Of a stretch of DNA of 7,810 nucleotides, positions 6,717 to 7,810 are shown piece by piece (position 1 is the first letter of the stretch; every line of letters starts with the position of its first letter). The notes below the pieces were generated by a model. That model was not told the DNA's origin. It ran no database searches and saw only the letters and a program-made list of their open reading frames with translations. This DNA comes from Elusimicrobiota bacterium (GTDB lineage Bacteria; CG03; SLGR01; JAGXOG01): NCBI GenBank assembly GCA_027858455.1, contig JAQICQ010000139.1, forward strand, positions 1 through 7,810, written 5' to 3'. The translations under genes and the position numbers were made by a program.

Positions 6717-7630
6717 TGGATAGAGTGATTAAAAAAGAGTCATCGCATATTTATGCACAGGATATTACAGCATTAAAGGGAATAACTTTTGACCAAATCC
6801 CGCAAGAAATGCGCACAAAAATCTTTGGTGTGGACTATATCTGCATGGACATGCCAGGCAAGGGAAAACTGTATGTTACACGTTACGGCTGGCCTTGGCT
6901 GGAACATCTTCTCCCTGAACAATGGTATGAGAGCCAGCAGTATTACCGTAATGGAGAACGCTTGTCAGAGGGCGGCGGGGCAGTGTATAGAGTGCCTATT
7001 TTTAACAATGAGGGACGTCGTATGGATATGGTTGTTAAGTTCTCGCGTTTTGCCCAAGAGGTAATGTTATATATACAAAGCGATTATCCTGACTGTAACG
7101 CTCACAAAGATTTTTATAATGCCCATTTTAACGGGCCATTTGAAGAGTTCGGCATACTCATGGAGCTCCGCAATAGTAGCCGCGGGCCTTCGAACTATCT
7201 CATCCGAACAAAACGGCCGTTTGGCATTTACTGCCCGGATAAGGAATCAGAACCGTGGCGAATGGGCAGAACCCACTGGCGGTTTTCACCGTATCAGGAG
7301 GCTATTCAGAAGAATCAGACCTGTGCCGGCGGACCTGATGTAAAACTGGATATAAAAAAAACCTATATTCTTTTGTTCGGCTGGGTAGAAGGAGAAAACG
7401 CCGCTGAATTATGCGGTCAGGGATTGCTTGATAATCATGAGCTGCGGTCATTGACCATACGGGTGCACAATGAACTTAACCAGAATGGATTTCATGTGTT
7501 TGATAATAAACCAAGGCATTTTATTCTCCGTAAATGCCGGGGAGATAACCTGTTGCTTCGTCGTAATGGTAAACTTGTTTATGCTCTGGTTGATTTTGAA
7601 TTACTGGGTAAGATAAATACTAGCCAGTGA
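6716..7630 (+). CDS. Divergent protein-kinase-like protein
   Basis: The protein is 304 residues from ATG 6716 (a GTG at 6713 would add one). I do not recognise a named family, but a eukaryotic-like kinase fold is visible. From ATG 6716: MVVKFSR (105-111) fits the beta-3 strand with Lys 108. An acidic helix around 142-150 could give the alpha-C Glu. LLFGWVEGENAAEL (219-232) fits the hinge and alpha-D start. HVFDNKPRHFIL (260-271) fits the catalytic loop H-x-x-D-x-K-P-x-N with Asp 263, Lys 265 and a His where the metal-binding Asn is usual. LVDFELL (291-297) fits DFG with Glu for Gly. No glycine-rich loop is obvious. About 80 N-terminal residues precede the kinase-like part and share the motif D-x-PGKGK with the upstream DUF4914 protein. 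The start shares one base with the upstream stop (TGATG), implying strict translational coupling. It may be an active atypical kinase or a pseudokinase. Confidence 0.65.
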   Translation: MDRVIKKESSHIYAQDITALKGITFDQIPQEMRTKIFGVDYICMDMPGKGKLYVTRYGWPWLEHLLPEQWYESQQYYRNGERLSEGGGAVYRVPIFNNEGRRMDMVVKFSRFAQEVMLYIQSDYPDCNAHKDFYNAHFNGPFEEFGILMELRNSSRGPSNYLIRTKRPFGIYCPDKESEPWRMGRTHWRFSPYQEAIQKNQTCAGGPDVKLDIKKTYILLFGWVEGENAAELCGQGLLDNHELRSLTIRVHNELNQNGFHVFDNKPRHFILRKCRGDNLLLRRNGKLVYALVDFELLGKINTSQ

Positions 7631-7700
7631 AACGGCACTTAAATAAACAATAAACAGGCAAATAAAACCACTTTTCAATTACCCATATAACCACCCTCCA

Positions 7701-7722
7701 ATTAGGCAAAACTTTGCCGAAT
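7701..7722. repeat. Near-perfect inverted repeat in the 3' non-coding region
   Basis: ATTAGGCAAA (7701-7710) and TTTGCCGAAT (7713-7722) are inverted copies with one A-G mismatch, separated by AC. A T-run begins six bases later, too far for a standard terminator. It could be a weak terminator stem or a protein-binding palindrome. Confidence 0.3.
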
Positions 7723-7748
7723 CAGTCGTTTTTAACGGTCCTGATTTT
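7720..7748 (+). terminator. Candidate terminator after the kinase-like gene
   Basis: AATCAG (7720-7725) pairs with CTGATT (7741-7746), and inside it CGTT (7727-7730) pairs with AACG (7734-7737) around TTT. Together this is a ten-base-pair stem with a 1/3 internal loop, ending in TTTT at 7745-7748. The T-run is short, so efficiency is doubtful. It lies about 90 nt after the last stop codon, and no other terminator-like structure is closer. Confidence 0.35.
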
Positions 7749-7790
7749 GAGAAGCCTATGAATTCAGTAGAGGCGCTCCAAATAACCCAA

Positions 7791-7810
7791 TAATATAATT
7801 ATATAATCAA
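7791..7810 (+). promoter_or_regulatory. AT-rich end with two TATAAT boxes, possible promoter for a gene beyond the window
   Basis: TATAAT occurs at 7794-7799 and again at 7802-7807 in an AT-only tract. No convincing -35 is visible and the downstream gene is out of view. The boxes may reflect only base composition. Confidence 0.25.

Overview
The window reads as an anaerobic bacterium (moderate GC, strong GGAGG-type ribosome binding sites, ferredoxin-dependent carbon metabolism). I cannot name the phylum from sequence alone. All genes I can support lie on the + strand, and no tRNA, rRNA, CRISPR array or mobile element is visible.

Layout. (1) Positions 1-47 hold the last codons of a gene entering from the left, followed at once by a stem-loop (49-76). 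(2) Positions 77-251 are a leader region with a 13-bp palindrome, a good extended -10 promoter (TGATATAAT, -10 hexamer at 145-150) and a 5' UTR of roughly 95 nt. (3) Positions 252-3850 are a five-gene operon for a multi-subunit 2-oxoacid:ferredoxin oxidoreductase, probably of the pyruvate type. Its order is epsilon-like subunit (resembling the acetyl-CoA decarbonylase/synthase epsilon subunit, annotated elsewhere as CO dehydrogenase beta-subunit family), alpha, beta, gamma, and a small 2[4Fe-4S] ferredoxin delta subunit. The first three genes are translationally coupled; the 60-nt beta-gamma spacer carries competing inverted repeats around the gamma ribosome binding site. (4) Positions 3916-7630 are three closely packed genes: a calcineurin-like metallophosphoesterase, a DUF4914-family protein with a P-loop like HPr kinase/PEP carboxykinase, and a protein with a divergent eukaryotic-like kinase fold. 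The last two overlap stop-to-start. (5) Positions 7631-7810 are non-coding, with a candidate terminator and an AT-rich end carrying two TATAAT boxes.

How they may work together. The oxidoreductase interconverts a 2-oxoacid plus CoA with an acyl-CoA, CO2 and reduced ferredoxin; the delta subunit carries the electrons. The downstream phosphatase plus two kinase-like proteins look like a phosphorylation module of unknown target. Its position directly behind a pyruvate/ferredoxin enzyme makes a link to the PEP/pyruvate node tempting, but that is inference. The least described part of the window is the DUF4914/kinase-like pair, whose two proteins also share a short N-terminal motif (D-x-PGKGK).
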